Origin: Streptomyces sp. CB03234
GTDB lineage: Bacteria; Actinomycetota; Actinomycetes; Streptomycetales; Streptomycetaceae
Direction: 5' to 3'
Length of the DNA: 64,000 nucleotides
Assembly (NCBI RefSeq): GCF_001905885.1
Contig: NZ_LIYH01000002.1
Coordinates: 1 to 64,000 of the forward strand
The position numbers were made by a program, and so were the translations under genes. The notes under the pieces are model-generated. The model searched no databases and was not told the DNA's origin. It was given only the letters and a program-made list of their open reading frames with translations. Positions 52,925 through 61,868 of the stretch are shown piece after piece (the stretch's first letter is position 1; each line of letters opens with the position of its first letter).

Positions 52925-54502
52925 CTAGGGCCGGCGCGGTGGCAGGCAGTCGCTCGTCGGGGGCTTGCCCTCGGGCCAGGCGATCTCCACGAACCGGGGG
53001 GCCCCGCGGGTCAGCTCCACCACCGGGACCGCCTTGTTGTGCGGGTTGCCGGAGTTGTCCAGGCAGATCCAGCCACTCGCGCCGTGCACCCGCAGGGGGC
53101 CCTGCACCTGGGCCCACTGCTTGCCCACGTCCTCGAACGGGGGCACCGTCCGCCCCTTCGGCGTCGCCATCCGGATGGCCTGGACGGCCGCCGCCATCGC
53201 GTCGTACGCGATGATCGCCTGCCCGTCGGTGAGCCCCACCGGCCGCAACGGCGGGCGTGGCGTGGGCTTCGACGCCTTCGGGGACAGCCGCGCGGCCTCC
53301 ATCGCCTTCTCGAAGTCCGCGTACGCGCCCGTGGTCCCGCCCGTCGCCGGATTCGGCCTGCCCTTCACCGCCCGCCAGGCGTCGGGGTGGGCGAGCGCGG
53401 CGTAGCGGACGGTCAGCCCGGAGTCGAGGGACTCCTTCTTGAGCCGCTCGTCCGCTCCCAGGTACGAGCCCTCGTCGCCGGTCAGCACCGTGAAGGTGCG
53501 GTGCGCGCAGCCGCGTTCCCCGAGCGCGTTGACGAAGTGGCGCAGCTGGGTGTGGCGCCCGGCGAAGAACACCGTCTCGGCGCGGGAGGCGCAGAGGATG
53601 TGCGTGATGTGCGCGAAGGTGTTGGGCGTGGGGTCGGGGTCCTTCGGGTGCTTCGGCGAGGTGAACAGCTGCGGCGGGTGCGGGGACTTGCGCAGCAACT
53701 CCGAGAAGGCGTCCTTGAGCGTGTCCGTGTAGTTGTCCCCGGTGCGGGTGTCATGGACGAGGAACGCCTTCTCCGAGTCCACCTTGGCGAAGTTGGCCAG
53801 CGCGTCCGCCAGGTCCTTGTTGGTGGGGACGACCCGCGCGAGGCCGGGGAACGGATGGTCGCCGGGGCGGGGGTGGCCGTTGGCGATGTCGTCGGCGGTG
53901 ATCGTGGTCCCCACGACCGCGATGTCCGCGCGCGTCAGCTCGGTCACGGCCGCTTTGACCGGCGCGCTGCTGGTGGCTATGCCGGAGACCGCGCGCAGGT
54001 GGTGCGGGGCGCCGGTCATGCCCGTGAGCTGCTCGACCGCCGTACGCCAGTGGGCGTTGCCGTCGCCGGTGTTGGCCAGCACCAGCCGGATTTTGGGCAG
54101 CTTGCCGTTGTCGTCGTGATTGGCCTTGTACTGGCGGGCGAACGAGCCCCGCACCTCGTGGACCACCTTGGTCCGCATCTCGGCGCTCGTGGACGTCAGG
54201 GGCAGGAGCACGGCGACCGTCACGTACTGGCCCGCCGTCAGCGTGTCGTTCTCCCGGTCGATGGCGGCGGCGGCCTCCGTCAGCGCCGTGACGCCGAAGT
54301 CGTGGCCGTCGCCGGAGACCCCGACGCACTCGTCACTGCCCACCGGGCGCGCGACGCCGGGGGCGCAGGAACGGTCGTCCGGGGCGGTCAGCCGGTCGAC
54401 GGCGTACACCGCGCCCCAGGCCAGCAGCGCCAGCACCAGCACACTCGTGACGATCTTCTGCCGGGTGGTGTAGAAGACCCGGTAGCGGAGGGGATGGGGC
54501 AC
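52925..54502 (-). CDS. Membrane-anchored periplasmic-binding-protein-like sensor
   Basis: The 525-residue protein has an uncleaved signal anchor (about 17-37: IVTSVLVLALLAWGAVYAV, no lipobox), then a region resembling the type 1 periplasmic-binding fold of branched-chain amino-acid receptors, with VAVLLPLTSTSAEMRTKVVHEVRG and SGIATSSAPVKAAVTELTRADIAVVG. No permease gene is nearby, so it is unlikely to feed a transporter. It starts two bases after the stop of the NTPase gene and should be co-expressed with it. Confidence 0.72.
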   Translation of the reverse strand: MPHPLRYRVFYTTRQKIVTSVLVLALLAWGAVYAVDRLTAPDDRSCAPGVARPVGSDECVGVSGDGHDFGVTALTEAAAAIDRENDTLTAGQYVTVAVLLPLTSTSAEMRTKVVHEVRGSFARQYKANHDDNGKLPKIRLVLANTGDGNAHWRTAVEQLTGMTGAPHHLRAVSGIATSSAPVKAAVTELTRADIAVVGTTITADDIANGHPRPGDHPFPGLARVVPTNKDLADALANFAKVDSEKAFLVHDTRTGDNYTDTLKDAFSELLRKSPHPPQLFTSPKHPKDPDPTPNTFAHITHILCASRAETVFFAGRHTQLRHFVNALGERGCAHRTFTVLTGDEGSYLGADERLKKESLDSGLTVRYAALAHPDAWRAVKGRPNPATGGTTGAYADFEKAMEAARLSPKASKPTPRPPLRPVGLTDGQAIIAYDAMAAAVQAIRMATPKGRTVPPFEDVGKQWAQVQGPLRVHGASGWICLDNSGNPHNKAVPVVELTRGAPRFVEIAWPEGKPPTSDCLPPRRP

Positions 54503-54503
54503 G

Positions 54504-56576
54504 TCAGACTCCGTCCTCCCGTCCCGGCGGCACCGTCGGGGCCCGCCAGGCACGGATGTCCCTCGGCCAGTGGGTGGCCGCTTCCCACAGCGGACTGGTG
54601 CCGGTCAGATGCCGGCCGGACAGCTGCCGCAGCTCGTGGATCAGCTTGTCGATCACGTCGTCGTCCGGCAGGGCGAGCGGGTCGGTCAGCAGCCACACCG
54701 CGTGCAGCAGCCGCCGCAGCCCCAGGTGCAGGGCCGTCGCGTCGGCGTCCAGCCCGTCGGGCAGCGGGCCGCCCGGGTCCTCGCCGAGCGCCACCGCGCG
54801 GCGCGGATCGGGGCCGGTGCGACCCTGCTCGCGGGGGTACGGGGCGGTGGCGATGAGCCGCAGCCGGTCCAGCCAGTCCAGGACGTCCGGACCGGGGAAC
54901 GCCAGCCGCAGCTCGGTCACCGCCTCCTCGGCCCGGCCGAGCGCCAGGTCCTGCCGGAGGCGGTACGGGGTCGGCTCGGGGCCGTGGTGGCGGTGCAGCG
55001 TCTCGTGGACGGCGCGCCACGCGGCGTACGCGGGCGCGTCGGCGTCGTGGAACCGCAGCCGGTGCAGCAGCAGGGCCCGCAGCAGCGGGTCCGCCACGAA
55101 GTGCCCGCCCGCCTCGGGCCAGCCGTCCGCCCGCAGCGCGTCCCGCACCAGCAGCGCCATGTCGCCCTCCACCGACGCGCCGCGCAGCCGGGTGCGGGCC
55201 AGCACGCGGGCCGACTCCTCGTCGTGGGCGGCGGCCAGCACGGCGGCCACGTCCGGGCGCAGCCCGGGCGGCAGCAGCCCGGCGAGCAGGGTGTCCGCGA
55301 CCGGTACGGCGGCGGTGTCCTCGCGCAGCTCCACCGTCAGGTCCAGCAGCGCACCCGGCGTGAGCCCGCCGCGCCCGGCCGCCGGCACCCTGCCCACCGC
55401 CCGCCCGAGCAGCGCCACCGCCAGCGGCCGGCCGCCCGCCAGCCGGTGGACCGCCCGCGACAGGTCGGCCGGGGTGCGCCCCGCCGGGTCGTACCGGTCG
55501 AACACGGCCCGGGTGTGCGCCGCGCTCAGCGGCGTCAGCTCCACGGCGAGGATGCCCGACGTGATGTCCGCGCCCCGCTCCCAGCCCGCCGTGTGCGCGA
55601 CCTCCGGCAGCCGCTTGCGGGTCGCCCGGCGCAGCCCCTCGTGGTCGCGGTCCCGGGACGCGGCGATGACGACGAGCTGGTCGCGGCTCCCGGCGCTGCG
55701 GTCCCGCAGGACCGGCTCGACCAGCCGCCGCCCGAGCGGCAGGTGGGCGTTGTCCAGCAGGACGAGCGGGCGGCCGCGCCGGGTCCCGCGCCGGGTGAGG
55801 CCCACGTACGCCCGGCGTACGTCCTCCACGAGCGCCCCGACCAGGAAGCCCTCGGCCTCCTCCCGGCGCCGCCCGCCCTGCTCGAAGTCGACGGCCAGCT
55901 GGTGCAGCCCCAGCTCGCCCCGGCCGCCCGCGTTGCGGTACGCGCCGTACCAGGCCTTGGACTTGCGCTGGTGGCGGCCGAACACCTCCTCCAGGACGGT
56001 CTCCACCGTCGCCTCGGCCAGCAGCCCGGCGAGCGGCGCCGTCGACTCGGCGACCGTCGAGGCCAGCTTGGCCAGCACCTTGGAGACCCACGTACCGGCC
56101 GCGCCCTTGGCCTCGTCGACGGTCGCCAGGACCGGGCCGAGACGCTGGAGGTCGCGCCGCGCCCGGTCGTCGTCCTCCTGGGTCCAGCCGGTGACCGCGA
56201 CCGCCGCGAGGCCCAGCGCGAGGCGCGGGAACTCCACCGGCTTCGCCGAGTGCACCCTCGGCGACAACTGCACGGCCAGCTCCGCGAGCGCGCCCGTCAG
56301 CGGATTCCAGCCGGGCCCGTGGTCGAAGGGCGGTTCGATGTGCGCGCAGTCCAGCAGCGCGAGCGGGGTACCGCCCCGGTAGGCGTTGCGGAGCTGCTTG
56401 AGCAGCGCGGTCTTGCCCATGCCCCGGCCGCCGGTGAAGACCGTGACGGGCGGATCGTCGCCGTGCTCGTACCCGGCGGGGCTGAAGCTGTACGGGGTGA
56501 GTCCGGTCAGCCGGGCGGCCAGACCACGCTCGTCCAGCACCGCCTCGCGGCCGTACAGCTCTCTGTCCACCGCCAC
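54504..56576 (-). CDS. STAND-type P-loop NTPase
   Basis: The 690-residue cytoplasmic protein has a Walker A loop TGGRGMGKTALLKQL (G49-T56), a Walker B-like RPLVLLDNAH (271-278, with Asn in place of Glu) and a sensor-like VVIAASRDRDHEG, followed by a winged-helix-type region (about 325-400) and an alpha-helical C terminus with leucine/arginine-rich repeats. This is the layout of STAND or KAP-like signal-transduction NTPases. No transmembrane helix is visible. It lies two bases upstream of the membrane-anchored PBP-like gene, suggesting a paired sensor and effector. Confidence 0.75.
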   Translation of the reverse strand: MAVDRELYGREAVLDERGLAARLTGLTPYSFSPAGYEHGDDPPVTVFTGGRGMGKTALLKQLRNAYRGGTPLALLDCAHIEPPFDHGPGWNPLTGALAELAVQLSPRVHSAKPVEFPRLALGLAAVAVTGWTQEDDDRARRDLQRLGPVLATVDEAKGAAGTWVSKVLAKLASTVAESTAPLAGLLAEATVETVLEEVFGRHQRKSKAWYGAYRNAGGRGELGLHQLAVDFEQGGRRREEAEGFLVGALVEDVRRAYVGLTRRGTRRGRPLVLLDNAHLPLGRRLVEPVLRDRSAGSRDQLVVIAASRDRDHEGLRRATRKRLPEVAHTAGWERGADITSGILAVELTPLSAAHTRAVFDRYDPAGRTPADLSRAVHRLAGGRPLAVALLGRAVGRVPAAGRGGLTPGALLDLTVELREDTAAVPVADTLLAGLLPPGLRPDVAAVLAAAHDEESARVLARTRLRGASVEGDMALLVRDALRADGWPEAGGHFVADPLLRALLLHRLRFHDADAPAYAAWRAVHETLHRHHGPEPTPYRLRQDLALGRAEEAVTELRLAFPGPDVLDWLDRLRLIATAPYPREQGRTGPDPRRAVALGEDPGGPLPDGLDADATALHLGLRRLLHAVWLLTDPLALPDDDVIDKLIHELRQLSGRHLTGTSPLWEAATHWPRDIRAWRAPTVPPGREDGV

Positions 56577-56645
56577 CCCCCGTGACTCAGCGTCAAGCTC
56601 AGGTTACTTTCGAACCGTTGGCCGCGTGAGGGGTCGGGCGAACCG

Positions 56646-57575
56646 TCATTCAGTCGTGATGGCGTCCAGTTGCCTGCGCAGGTACGTGTGCGAGTCGGTG
56701 CCCCGTACGTCCGTCCCCGGATCGCACTCGTAGAAGTACACCAGCGACATCAGCTCCTCGGACGGTACGTCGGCGGGCGGCGGCAGCACCCGGTGGCGGC
56801 CCGAGCGCCAGCGGCCGTCCGTCCAGAAGGCCATCAGGTCCCCGATGTTGACGGTGAAGGCGTCCGGGTCGTACGGGGCGTCCTCCCAGCCGCCCTCGTC
56901 CGTGAACACCTGGAGCCCGCCCCGGCCCGCCTGCCGGTCCAGCACCGTCACCGTGCCGAAGTCCGTGTGCGGCCCGATCCGGAACTGGCCCTCCTCCGGC
57001 TCCCCGACCACGTCCCGCCCCGGATACCAGTTGATGTTGAAGCCCCAGGTGGGGTGCGTGGTGTGCCGGGTGAAGAAGTCCTCGCGCTCGCCGAGCGCCA
57101 CGCCCAGCAGCTCCAGCAGCCGGTCGGACAGCTCCCGCATCCGCGCCAGGTACTCCTCCACCAGCGGCCTCAGCCCCGGCACCTCGGCCGGCCAGGTGTT
57201 GGGCAGGAACCACTCCGCGTCCACCGCCGGCTCGCCGGTCGGCTCGTGGGACGCGAACGACAGCGACTCCTTCAGGTCCGGCGGGCTCGCCGTCCCCTCC
57301 GCGTACGCGTTGGCCTCCGCGCCCGGGCCGAGCCAGCCGCGCCCGCCGACCTTCACGGCGTACGGCTCCTTCACCCGCCTATCCAGGTGGAAGAACCGCC
57401 GCGCCTCCTCCCGGATCGCCGCCCGCAGCCCCGGCTCCACCCCGTGCCCGGTCACCAGCAGGAACCCGGCGGTGCGCAGCGCCCGGTCGACGGTCCGCGC
57501 GGCCCGGGCACGGGCGGCGGGGTCGCCGGACAGCCAGGGCGACAGGTCGATCACGGGAATGGCCGGTTCACTCAT
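56646..57575 (-). CDS. Isopenicillin N synthase family 2OG-Fe(II) dioxygenase
   Basis: The 309-residue protein has the jelly-roll dioxygenase fold: IPVIDLSPWLSG at the start, iron ligands H203 and D205 in IGPHTDFGTVTVL and H261 in GRWRSGRHRVLPP. The usual arginine of the RxS motif that binds 2-oxoglutarate is not seen (SEELMSLVYFY). It could use 2-oxoglutarate weakly or differently, or lack activity. Its ATG lies inside the end of the deaminase gene, so the two are coupled. Function is unknown. Confidence 0.8.
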   Translation of the reverse strand: MSEPAIPVIDLSPWLSGDPAARARAARTVDRALRTAGFLLVTGHGVEPGLRAAIREEARRFFHLDRRVKEPYAVKVGGRGWLGPGAEANAYAEGTASPPDLKESLSFASHEPTGEPAVDAEWFLPNTWPAEVPGLRPLVEEYLARMRELSDRLLELLGVALGEREDFFTRHTTHPTWGFNINWYPGRDVVGEPEEGQFRIGPHTDFGTVTVLDRQAGRGGLQVFTDEGGWEDAPYDPDAFTVNIGDLMAFWTDGRWRSGRHRVLPPPADVPSEELMSLVYFYECDPGTDVRGTDSHTYLRRQLDAITTE

Positions 57576-58023
57576 CGCCGATGTCCTCGCTCCAGAGCGC
57601 CGGGTGTTCCTCGATGAAGTCGCGCATCATGGCGACACACGCCGTGTCGTCCAGCAGCACGACCTCCACACCGTGCCCGGCCAGCCAGTCGTGGCCGCCG
57701 TGGAACGTCTCCGCCTCGCCGATCACCACCCGCGAGATCCCGAACTGCCGCACCAGCCCGCTGCAGTACCAGCAGGGCGACAGCGTGGTCACCATGGTCG
57801 TCCCCCGGTACGACCGCTGCCGCCCGGCCGCCCGGAACGCGGCCGTCTCGGCGTGCATGGACGGATCACCGTCCTGTACGCGGCGGTTGCGCCCCCGCCC
57901 CAGGAGCGTGCCGTCCGCCCCGTACAGGGCGGCCCCGATGGGGATCCCGCCCTCGGCGAGCCCGGCGCGCGCCTCGGCGACGGCCGTCTCCAGCCACTGC
58001 CGTGCCTGCTGCTGAAGGTCCAT
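57568..58023 (-). CDS. Cytidine/nucleoside deaminase family protein
   Basis: The 151-residue protein has the zinc-dependent deaminase motifs H57-A-E59 in SMHAETAAF and C84-x-x-C87 in LSPCWYCSG. GIPIGAALYGADGTLLGRGRNRRVQ resembles yeast-type cytosine deaminases and bacterial guanine or nucleoside deaminases. The substrate is probably a nucleobase. It overlaps the oxygenase gene by eight bases; the divergent EamA transporter lies 100 bp away. Confidence 0.88.
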   Translation of the reverse strand: MDLQQQARQWLETAVAEARAGLAEGGIPIGAALYGADGTLLGRGRNRRVQDGDPSMHAETAAFRAAGRQRSYRGTTMVTTLSPCWYCSGLVRQFGISRVVIGEAETFHGGHDWLAGHGVEVVLLDDTACVAMMRDFIEEHPALWSEDIGDE

Positions 58024-58123
58024 GACAGCCACTCTTCCCCATCGGCCGCGCCGATGACCCCATCGGCGGGACGCCCCACTGGCTCGTGGACCGGCCGCCT
58101 GCGCCATCCGTAGCGTCACCGCC

Positions 58124-59056
58124 ATGAGAAACGAAACCAAGGGCACGGTCGAGCTCACCCTCGCCATGGTGCTGTCCGGCACCCTCGGCATCTTCGTCGT
58201 CGAGTCGGGGGCGTCCCCGTTCAACGTCGTCTTCTTCCGCTGCCTCTTCGGGGCCCTGGCGCTGGGCGCGTACGCCCTCGTCCGTGGCTACTTCACCGAC
58301 CACGGGTTCACCGCGAAGAAGCTCGGCCTCGCCGCGCTCGGCGGCGTGTTCATCGTCTTCAACTGGGCGTTTCTCTTCGAGGCGTACGAGGCGACCTCGA
58401 TCTCCTTCGCGACCGTCGTCTACCACACCCAGCCCTTCTACGTGGTGCTGCTCGGCGCGGTGCTCCTCCGGGAGCGGCTCACGGCCGCCAAGCTCGGCTG
58501 GCTGGTGGTGGCGTTCGCCGGGCTGATCCTGGTCTCCGGCATCCGGCCGGGGGACACCGGCTCGCTCAAGGGGCTCGGGCTGGCGCTGCTGGCCGCCGTG
58601 TTCTACGCCATCTCGACCGTCGTCACGAAGCGGGTCACCGGCGTACGGCCGCACCTGGTCGCCCTCGTCCAGGTCCTGGTCGGCATCCCGCTGCTGCTGC
58701 CGTTCGCGGACTTCGCCCAGGTCGCCGGCCTGGGCGCGGGCTGGGCGTGGCTCGCCGGACTGGGCCTGATCCACACCGGCCTGATGTACGTCCTGATGTA
58801 CGCGGCGTACCAGAAGCTGCCCACCGCCAAGATCGCCGTGCTGGCCTTCACCTACCCGGCCGTCGCGATGCTCGCCGACTGGGCGGTGTACGGCCACCAC
58901 ATCGGGCTCGTACAGGCCCTGGGCCTGCCGCTGATCGTGCTGGCGAGCCTGCAGGTCACGCTTGTGTCTGCTCGCGCACGAGCCGCCGTGCCTGCTCCAC
59001 GAACAGCCGCACCTGCGCCGGAAGCCGCTTCCCGCGCCGCCACGCGAGTTGCGTGA
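58124..59056 (+). CDS. EamA-family (DMT) transporter
   Basis: The 310-residue protein has ten transmembrane helices arranged as two EamA repeats (about 8-145 and 150-285), e.g. VVFFRCLFGALALGAYALV and VYHTQPFYVVLLGAVLLRERLTAAKLGWLVVAFAGLILV. It is a drug/metabolite-type exporter or importer. The alanine/proline/arginine-rich C terminus is encoded over the 3' end of the convergent LysR gene (101 bp overlap). The divergent deaminase and oxygenase suggest a shared nucleobase-related role. Confidence 0.87.
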   Translation: MRNETKGTVELTLAMVLSGTLGIFVVESGASPFNVVFFRCLFGALALGAYALVRGYFTDHGFTAKKLGLAALGGVFIVFNWAFLFEAYEATSISFATVVYHTQPFYVVLLGAVLLRERLTAAKLGWLVVAFAGLILVSGIRPGDTGSLKGLGLALLAAVFYAISTVVTKRVTGVRPHLVALVQVLVGIPLLLPFADFAQVAGLGAGWAWLAGLGLIHTGLMYVLMYAAYQKLPTAKIAVLAFTYPAVAMLADWAVYGHHIGLVQALGLPLIVLASLQVTLVSARARAAVPAPRTAAPAPEAASRAATRVA

Positions 59057-59852
59057 ACAGCGTGAACGGCGGCTCCCAGGCCAGCTCCACCAGCGTCCCC
59101 GCCGCCAGCTCCCGCGCCACCGTCACGCGCGGGAGCAGCGCCACGCCCAGACCGGCCGCCACCCCGCTCTTCGTCGCCTCGATGGTGCCGAACTCCATGA
59201 ACGGCGGCGGCGCGCCGGTCCGCTCCCGCAGCTCCTCCTCGAACAGGTCGCGGTACGGGCAGCCCGGCTCCGTCCCGACGAGCTGCACGGCCGCCAGGTC
59301 GCCCGTGGACAGGTCCGGCAGGCCGGACAGGGGGTGCGCGGGCGCGGCGACCAGGACCAGCGGCTCGGCCGTGAGCACCTCGCTCTCCAGCCCCGTGTGC
59401 TCGGTCTCGCGCTCCATCAGGAACCCGATGTCGTACGTGCCCTGCCGCAGCGCCTGCCGCGTCTCGTCGCCCAGCGTGGGCCGCAGCGACAGCCGCACCT
59501 TCGGGTAGCGGTGGTGGAACAGCTCCAGCAGCGCGGGCAGCCGGTAGGACGTCAGCGACTCCATGGTGCCGATGTTGACCGTCCCGGCCGGCTCCTCCGC
59601 CGCGGCGACCGCCGCCCTCGCCTCGTCGGCCAGCTCGATCATCTGCCGGGCGTACGGCAGCAGCCGCTCACCCGCCTCCGTCAGCCGGATACGGCTGCCG
59701 AGCCGGTCGAACAGCTCGGTGCCGAGCGAGGACTCCAGCGACCGGATCTGGCTGGTCACGCTGGACTGGGCGTACTTCAGCTCGGCGGCGGCCTGCGTGA
59801 AGCTGAGGATGCCGGCGACCTTCTCGAAGGTCACCAGGAGCCGTATCTCCAC
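58956..59852 (-). CDS. LysR-family transcriptional regulator
   Basis: The 298-residue protein has the N-terminal LysR helix-turn-helix: RLLVTFEKVAGILSFTQAAAELKYAQSSVTSQIRSLESSLGTELFDRLGSR (about 4-58). The C-terminal effector domain binds a small co-inducer (VNIGTMESLTSYRLPALLELFHHRYPKVRLSLRP). It is convergent with the EamA transporter and overlaps it by 101 bp. It may control that transporter, though LysR genes usually regulate a divergent neighbour. Confidence 0.9.
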   Translation of the reverse strand: MEIRLLVTFEKVAGILSFTQAAAELKYAQSSVTSQIRSLESSLGTELFDRLGSRIRLTEAGERLLPYARQMIELADEARAAVAAAEEPAGTVNIGTMESLTSYRLPALLELFHHRYPKVRLSLRPTLGDETRQALRQGTYDIGFLMERETEHTGLESEVLTAEPLVLVAAPAHPLSGLPDLSTGDLAAVQLVGTEPGCPYRDLFEEELRERTGAPPPFMEFGTIEATKSGVAAGLGVALLPRVTVARELAAGTLVELAWEPPFTLFTQLAWRRGKRLPAQVRLFVEQARRLVREQTQA

Positions 59853-59856
59853 GAGG

Positions 59857-60327
59857 TCAGGACTTCTCGGGTCCGGTGCCGGGGGCAGTGCCGGGGCCGG
59901 TGTCGCCGCCGCCGTCCTGCTGCTCGTCCTCGTCCTCGCCCTCGCCCTTGTCCTTGCCCTTGCCCTTGAGCTCTTCCTCGCGGCGGCGCAGGTCGGCCTC
60001 CCAGTCCTTCAGGAGCGACTCGTCCTTCTTGTTGTCCTCACGGATGGACTTCAGGAACTCCGGGTTGTCGTCGGGCGCCACCCACTCCGTGCGGTGGTTG
60101 CGGTAGCCCTTCGAAAAGGGGGAGGGCGTGCGACCGCCGGCCGGGGCGTGGCGGAGCTTGCCCGCGGCGAGCCAGACGATCGGGCCGACGATCCAGAACA
60201 GCAGGATGATGAAGATCCAGGCCACCTTGGGCAGGTGCCTGGCCTCGTCCTCGGGGGTGTTCAGGCAGTCGATGAACGCGTAGATCGTCAGCGCCAGCGG
60301 CAGGATGTACAGCAGTGCCCTGAGCAT
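59857..60327 (-). CDS. PLD nuclease N-terminal-like membrane protein
   Basis: The 156-residue protein has two transmembrane helices (about 3-20 and 34-54): LRALLYILPLALTIYAFIDCL and VAWIFIILLFWIVGPIVWLAAGK, the PLDc_N domain, then a charged cytoplasmic tail (about 90-150) with lysine/glutamate-rich coiled-coil segments and a DEDEQQDGGGD run. It starts four bases upstream of the LysR gene end on the same strand. Function is unknown. Confidence 0.82.
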   Translation of the reverse strand: MLRALLYILPLALTIYAFIDCLNTPEDEARHLPKVAWIFIILLFWIVGPIVWLAAGKLRHAPAGGRTPSPFSKGYRNHRTEWVAPDDNPEFLKSIREDNKKDESLLKDWEADLRRREEELKGKGKDKGEGEDEDEQQDGGGDTGPGTAPGTGPEKS

Positions 60328-60416
60328 GTGGGACAGCCCCCTGGAAGCATTGGCGGGCCGCGTTTCGTCAGCCCCGGTGACAAGGCCAGGGTAACCGGTG
60401 GCCGATACTGGGCCCC

Positions 60417-61868
60417 ATGGCTTACGACGATCTCCGCTCGCTGCTCAGGGCCCTGGACCGCGAAGGCGACCTCAAGCGCATCAAGGCCGAAGTCGACCCG
60501 TATCTGGAGGTCGGGGAGATCGTCGACCGGGTCCAGAAGTCCGGCGGCCCCGCTCTGCTCTTCGAGAACGTACGCGGGTCCTCGATGCCGCTCGCGATGA
60601 ACGTGTTCGGGACGGACCGCCGGCTGCTGAAGGCGCTGGGCCTGAAGTCGTACGACGAGATCAGCGCGAAGATCGGCGGGCTGCTGAAGCCGGAGCTGCC
60701 GCACGGCTTCGTGGGCGTGCGCGAGGCGTTCGGCAAGCTGGGCGCGATGACCCACGTACCGCCGAAGAAGGTCAAGGACGCGCCGGTCCAGGAGGTCGTG
60801 CTGCGGGGCGACCAGGTGGACCTGGACCAGCTCCCGGCGCTGTTCACCTGGCCCAAGGACGGCGGGTCGTTCTTCAACCTGGGACTGACCCACACCAAGC
60901 ACCCCGAGAACGGCATCCGCAACCTCGGGCTGTACCGGCTCCAGCGCCACGACCGGCGCACCATCGGCATGCACTGGCAGATCCACAAGGACAGCCGCAA
61001 CCACTACCAGGTCGCCGCCCGGCGCGGGGAGCGGCTGCCGGTCGCCATCGCGTTCGGGGCGCCGCCGGCCGTGACGTACGCCTCGACGGCCCCGCTGCCC
61101 GAGGACATCGACGAGTACCTGTTCGCGGGCTTCCTGCAGGGCAAGCGGATCGAGATGGTCGACTGCAAGACGGTGCCGCTCCAGGTGCCGGCGCAGGCGG
61201 AGGTCGTCCTGGAGGGCTGGCTGGAGCCGGGCGAGATGCTGCCCGAGGGGCCGTTCGGCGACCACACGGGCTTCTACACCCCGCAGGAGCCGTTCCCCGC
61301 GCTGACGATCGACTGCGTGACCATGCGGAAGCGCCCGCTGCTCCAGTCGATCGTGGTGGGCCGCCCGCCGACGGAGGACGGCCCGCTGGGCCGGGCGACG
61401 GAACGCTTCTTCCTCCCCCTCCTCAAGATCATCGTGCCGGACATCGTGGACTACCACCTGCCGGAGTCGGGTGGCTTCCACAACTGCGCGATCGTCTCGA
61501 TCGACAAGAAGTACCCGAAGCACGCGCAGAAGGTCATGCACGCCATCTGGGGCGCGCACATGATGTCGCTGACCAAGCTGATCGTGATCGTCGACGCCGA
61601 CTGCGACGTCCGCAACATGCACGAGGTGTCGTGGCGGGCCCTCGGCAACACCGACTACGCCCGCGACCTCACGGTCGTCGAGGGCCCGGTCGACCACCTG
61701 GACCACGCCTCCTACCAGCAGTTCTGGGGCGGCAAGGCAGGCATCGACGCCACGAAGAAGTGGCCCGAGGAGGGCTACACGCGCGACGGCGGCTGGCCCG
61801 ACATGGTCGAGTCGGACCCGGCGACGGCGGCGCTGGTGGACCGCCGCTGGAAGGAGTACGGCCTGTGA
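60417..61868 (+). CDS. mqnL: Menaquinone biosynthesis decarboxylase, UbiD type
   Basis: The 483-residue protein is a full-length UbiD-family decarboxylase: MAYDDLRSLLRALDREGDLKRIKAEVDPYLEVGEI, HDRRTIGMHWQIHKDSRNHYQ and PFGDHTGFYTP are family blocks. UbiD enzymes need the prenylated flavin made by a UbiX partner, not visible here. In streptomycetes UbiD and UbiA-type genes belong to the futalosine menaquinone pathway; the decarboxylase (MqnL) works with the prenyltransferase (MqnP) downstream. It is coupled to the next gene (GTGA). Confidence 0.9.
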   Translation: MAYDDLRSLLRALDREGDLKRIKAEVDPYLEVGEIVDRVQKSGGPALLFENVRGSSMPLAMNVFGTDRRLLKALGLKSYDEISAKIGGLLKPELPHGFVGVREAFGKLGAMTHVPPKKVKDAPVQEVVLRGDQVDLDQLPALFTWPKDGGSFFNLGLTHTKHPENGIRNLGLYRLQRHDRRTIGMHWQIHKDSRNHYQVAARRGERLPVAIAFGAPPAVTYASTAPLPEDIDEYLFAGFLQGKRIEMVDCKTVPLQVPAQAEVVLEGWLEPGEMLPEGPFGDHTGFYTPQEPFPALTIDCVTMRKRPLLQSIVVGRPPTEDGPLGRATERFFLPLLKIIVPDIVDYHLPESGGFHNCAIVSIDKKYPKHAQKVMHAIWGAHMMSLTKLIVIVDADCDVRNMHEVSWRALGNTDYARDLTVVEGPVDHLDHASYQQFWGGKAGIDATKKWPEEGYTRDGGWPDMVESDPATAALVDRRWKEYGL

